Source: Phascolomyces articulosus (taxonomy: Eukaryota; Mucoromycota; Mucoromycetes; Mucorales; Lichtheimiaceae). Taken from it: DNA of 64,000 nucleotides. The notes beneath the pieces are model-generated. The model saw nothing but the letters and a program-made list of their open reading frames with translations, did not search any database and was not told the DNA's origin. The translations under genes and the position numbers were made by a program. Shown piece by piece: positions 60,963 through 64,000 of this stretch; the stretch's first letter is position 1, and each line of letters starts with the position of its first letter. The DNA is taken from the NCBI GenBank assembly GCA_025677815.1, contig JAIXMP010000010.1, positions 1,447,847-1,511,846 of the forward strand, given 5' to 3'.

Positions 60963-61574
60963 TCTTGATGTTTGTAATCTCAAATGGATGTATTTATTAA
61001 CTATAATTAGCAAAGTTTATAGTTATTAGGTAAATTTAATAATAGAAACTATAAAATAAAAATATATAGTTTTTTTTTCTTAAATTTTATTAGCCAAAGG
61101 GTTTATATTTATATTTTATTTTATTAAAAATTAATATCTAAATTAAAATAAGAAAGAAAAAAAGAATAAATAATAGATAAAATTTAATAAAAGCTATAAA
61201 TTAATTAATATTTTTTATTTTTATACTTAATAATTTTTATATAATAATCTAAAACCTTATACTATAATATATCCTTGACAACTATATCTCAGGATAAAGA
61301 TAAGGTGAAATGACTATTATAAACTAGTTCTGTCTATAGTAAACTTTTATCTAGGTTAATAAATAATACTATTATATTAGAGAGAAATATTATAAATAAA
61401 AGAAAATAATAGGAGATAAGTAAGTTAATAAGACCTAAAAATATTGAACTAAAGTTTATTAAGATAAAAAATAATCTCTCTATTTATAAGAAAGTGCTCA
61501 TCATAGATAGACTATTATAACTTATATATTATAGTGTAATATTAGAATATAGATTATATCTATCACTGCAAATT
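60963..61574. other. very AT-rich block upstream of the tRNA gene
   Basis: About 600 bp of markedly higher AT content than the flanks, with few CT tracts and no coding frame. Its composition is unlike the neighbouring intergenic DNA, suggesting inserted DNA, perhaps mitochondrial or a decayed element. It ends at the foldback element. Confidence 0.3.
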
Positions 61575-61720
61575 TATTTAGGAATCAGGAACTCAAAAAG
61601 TACCTGATTCTCATCCTGATTCTTAAGAATAAGTATGGGAATCAGGTACATCCTGATTCCTAAATAAAAAGTATTGTTCCGTAAGAATCAGGTACTTTTT
61701 GAGTTCCTGATTCCTAAATA
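61575..61720. mobile_element. 146-bp foldback element with 37-bp perfect arms and CAAATT target duplication
   Basis: Left arm 61575-61611 begins TATTTAGGAATCAGGAACTC, and the right arm 61684-61720 is its exact reverse complement over all 37 bp. The 72-bp centre contains a smaller palindrome, GGAATCAGG-TACAT-CCTGATTCC. The hexamer CAAATT occurs directly on each side (61569-61574 and 61721-61726), as expected of a target-site duplication. No coding capacity. Confidence 0.75.
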
Positions 61721-62998
61721 CAAATTAGTAAAAAGAAATTGGGGGTATCAACCTAGTTTGTCCGCATGCATTGTTTTTTTTTTACGATGATGTGCATTTA
61801 CGATGATGTGCATTTGTGAAATATAATTAACCATGTGATATCAGGTATCATTTTATGATTGCCTTTCGAGGAATACTATATAGTAACGATTTATGTCCAT
61901 ATTATTTATTACAACCGAATGAAGCTGTTCGGGATCGCATTTTTTTATAGCAAAAATAAAAAATAGGCATAGCACACAAAAGAATAGTAGTGAAAAAAAA
62001 TGATTTTATTATTTTAATTTTAGTAAAAAAAATGAAACTATATTAATATTATTTCTATGGATGGATTATAAAAATGAAATGATCATGAAAATAATGGATC
62101 TAATAAAAGAATCTATCTACAGATGGAAAAGAAATAAATAGATGGGAAGCAAAAGAAAATTGAGTGTAATCAAAGGAATTCAACACGGATGGATTTCTTG
62201 AATTACAAAACAAAAGGCAACTTGATTTTTAATCTACTGTATGCAATTAATGAATGTGTTAATGAGTGAGGGAAAAATGCAGTTGTCCATATGATATTGA
62301 AGGGGCCATAACGAAAAGAATACTTACAATATATACTACGGCGGTGAAGTTAGAAAGTGATACCATTGTAATTGTATCTATAAAGGAAAAAAAAGAAAAC
62401 GCGTCAGTATGGGAACATAGAAATAATCGCACTGTTTGTAAACAACCAAAGTAAAAGAAAAAAAAGCAGAATACTTAACTTCTGAAGTAGACCAAAGACA
62501 GTGTTTACATATCAAAATATAAAAATACGATAGAAAACCATGATGGATGATAGGATATCAACTCAGTAACTAACAAGTAACAGGAAAGTGGATGGGGATG
62601 GTTCGACAGAATATTTGAAAGTACTATAAATCTACTCCATCGCCACCATTGAGAAAAAGAAAAGTGTTAAGAGGGAGTACTTGTAAAATAATCGATTAAG
62701 AAAAGTGCTGTTTTTTTCATAAAAAAAAAAAGGAAAGAAAGAGAGTAAGAAGCAATTGAGGTACATCACGTTTATATACGCATCTGCATACTTATTACCA
62801 TAAACAATCATCCAATCCGGTTTACATATAAAAGCATCATGTTTATTTTACTTCAGTTAATCCACTTTGTTTTTTTTCTTATCCGTCGAAATTCATTCGT
62901 ATTCTTTTGAAAGTAAAAATGACACCATCTATTAGTCTCTATTAACATCTCATTTCTCTCATAAAAATTAATGTTATCATTGTTTACCTCTTTATTAG
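61721..62998. other. intergenic, with short tandem duplication
   Basis: 61788-61819 carries two tandem copies of ACGATGATGTGCATTT. The rest is AT-rich with no supported gene and ends in the promoter of the rightmost gene. Confidence 0.5.
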
Positions 62999-64000
62999 AT
63001 GTCTTCTTCTTCCAACAACAACAACAGCAACGCCACAGGCAATCGTCGTGAGCAGCATGCTGATCGCTTGACATTTAGTGTCATGCGTGAACATGTTCGC
63101 CGCGTCGAAATGGATCTTTCGTTCGTGCAAGCGGAAAACGCTGCAATGAAAATCCAGCTGGAGGGTTTGTCAGCAGCAATGGCAAACCAGGTGGTGCAGC
63201 AAGCACCAGAAACACCGGTGCTCCAACAGCGCCCTAATAAAAAAGATGTGCAGATAGTCATCGTATGGTCATATTTTTTTTAGTTCAATATCTTTTTTCT
63301 GTAGATGTGTAATATACCGATTATTCAAAATATATAGAATAATATTATTGAGCGACATGCATTGATGGTTCGGGGCGGTGGTGGTTATGACTACAACCAA
63401 GAGTTTAGAAAGACGCATAATGAGGAGGTGACGAGTATCATCATGGCGTATTGTAGGGGAAGTGCTGCTGGTTGCGTGCTGGATGATAAGGAACTGCGCA
63501 AGCAGATCCATACGTATTTTACCGGACAAAGAGATGAGTTCCGACGTCCAAACGAAGATAAAGTTCGTGTTGCAACGCAAAGAAAACGTTATAAAAGAAT
63601 GTGGAAAGTTAGTGTCAAGTTTATGAAAATACCGAATGATATAGATATAAAGAATAATTATTTACAGATAAATGTGTTATCCAGAAACTCCAAACTCGTC
63701 AAAAGATTCAGCGATTAAATGCTGAATCGTTAAATGAACGCTTTGGTGGTGGAGAGGCGCTCCTCCGTATGGAGTGCATGTCGCCCGAAGTATCGGACGA
63801 CGATTCAACTGGTGTTTTGCGGAAGCAGAAGCCGTCCTTCCGTAATGCTGAAGTAAATAGGCAAATCATACTTTTTTTTTGTTGTGGATTAGATTAATGT
63901 ACTGAAAAACATTTTAATTCAATTATTTAGGTGGACGACTATTTTCAGATGTTGGATACGTTGGAGAGTAGGGGAAAAAAAGGAAAAGGGGTGAAAAAGG
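62999..64000 (+). CDS. coiled-coil protein, unknown function, 5' part
   Basis: Exons 62999-63262, 63338-63607, 63685-63852 and 63931 to beyond the window edge; introns of 75, 77 and 78 nt, all GT-AG and in phase 0. The 257 visible residues start MSSSSNNNNSNATGNRREQH, then a helix likely to form a coiled coil (MREHVRRVEMDLSFVQAENA, MKIQLEGLSAAMA), then ERHALMVRGGGGYDYNQEFR and a basic segment ATQRKRYKRMWKKLQTRQKI. An acidic stretch, SPEVSDDDSTG, follows. The basic region might bind nucleic acid, but I recognise no domain. GC-rich codons are more common here than in neighbouring genes. It may be a lineage-specific or element-encoded gene. Confidence 0.6.

Noticed and set aside
60963..61574. Firm call of a mitochondrial insertion
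   Set aside because: Composition alone suggests it; I could not identify any mitochondrial gene or tRNA in the block.
1..64000. CRISPR arrays, operons, prophage or bacterial gene islands
   Set aside because: All recognisable genes are eukaryotic with spliceosomal introns; no regularly spaced repeats or bacterial gene clusters are present.

Overview
The window is nuclear DNA from an AT-rich, intron-rich filamentous fungus, most likely an early-diverging mould of the Mucoromycota (Mucorales type). Reasons: short introns (about 55-190 nt, most 70-130) with GTAAGT/GTATGT-like donors and acceptors that often end in TATATATAG; homopolymer-rich low-complexity protein segments; and a gene set typical of that group (fungal-type phosphofructokinase with an extra N-terminal domain, LIM-LIM-C1-RhoGAP, SUT-type sugar transporter, MCH-type carboxylate transporter). 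I cannot name the species. All exon models were built by hand from splice signals and reading-frame continuity.

Layout, left to right. 0-9.5 kb is gene-dense: 3' part of RPL15 (+), a 93-residue coiled-coil protein (-), a PRELI/MSF1-like protein (+), a seven-exon LIM/C1/RhoGAP protein (+), a DUF4112 membrane protein (-) and aspartate-semialdehyde dehydrogenase (-), the last with two Gcn4/Cpc1-type sites upstream. 9.5-11.7 kb holds a TA-flanked miniature transposon next to a decayed ORF. 11.7-20.6 kb: SUT-type sugar transporter (-), a SAM methyltransferase with a long disordered N-terminus (-), eIF3e (-) and an orphan Asp/Glu/Tyr-rich protein (+). 20.6-26.5 kb is gene-poor and carries only relics. 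26.5-32 kb: class I cyclic nucleotide phosphodiesterase (+), RGS-domain protein (+), KH-domain protein (-). 32-35 kb is gene-poor but contains a GC-rich hairpin. 35-41 kb: a monocarboxylate transporter-like gene (-) with a 2-nt micro-exon, a decayed tandem paralogue, a fragment of an adenylate-forming reductase and a small secreted repeat peptide. 42-45.5 kb: a 15-exon APC4 gene (-). 45.5-48 kb: relics and a 186-bp MITE. 48-58.3 kb: Hul4-like HECT ubiquitin ligase (+, with an apparent 1-nt frameshift), phosphofructokinase (+) and a Cdc4-type F-box/WD40 protein (-). 58.3-63 kb: mostly non-coding, with a tRNA-Ser(UGA), a very AT-rich block and a 146-bp foldback element. 63-64 kb: the 5' part of a coiled-coil gene that runs off the window.

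Functional themes. Signalling: RhoGAP, phosphodiesterase and RGS are compatible with cAMP/G-protein and Cdc42/Rho control of polar growth; phosphodiesterase and RGS are adjacent. Cell-cycle proteolysis: APC4 (APC/C), Cdc4-type SCF receptor and a Hul4-type HECT ligase lie within 16 kb. Metabolism: HOM2, PFK, sugar and carboxylate transport. These are separately transcribed genes; there is no operon and no CRISPR array, and I see no prokaryotic island.

The most unusual observations are the conserved 2-nt micro-exon in the transporter pair, the foldback element with a 6-bp target duplication beside a tRNA gene, the secreted peptide with two near-identical Cys-Pro repeats, the GC-rich hairpin at 34.1 kb, the acidic tyrosine-rich orphan and the frameshift in the HECT ligase gene.
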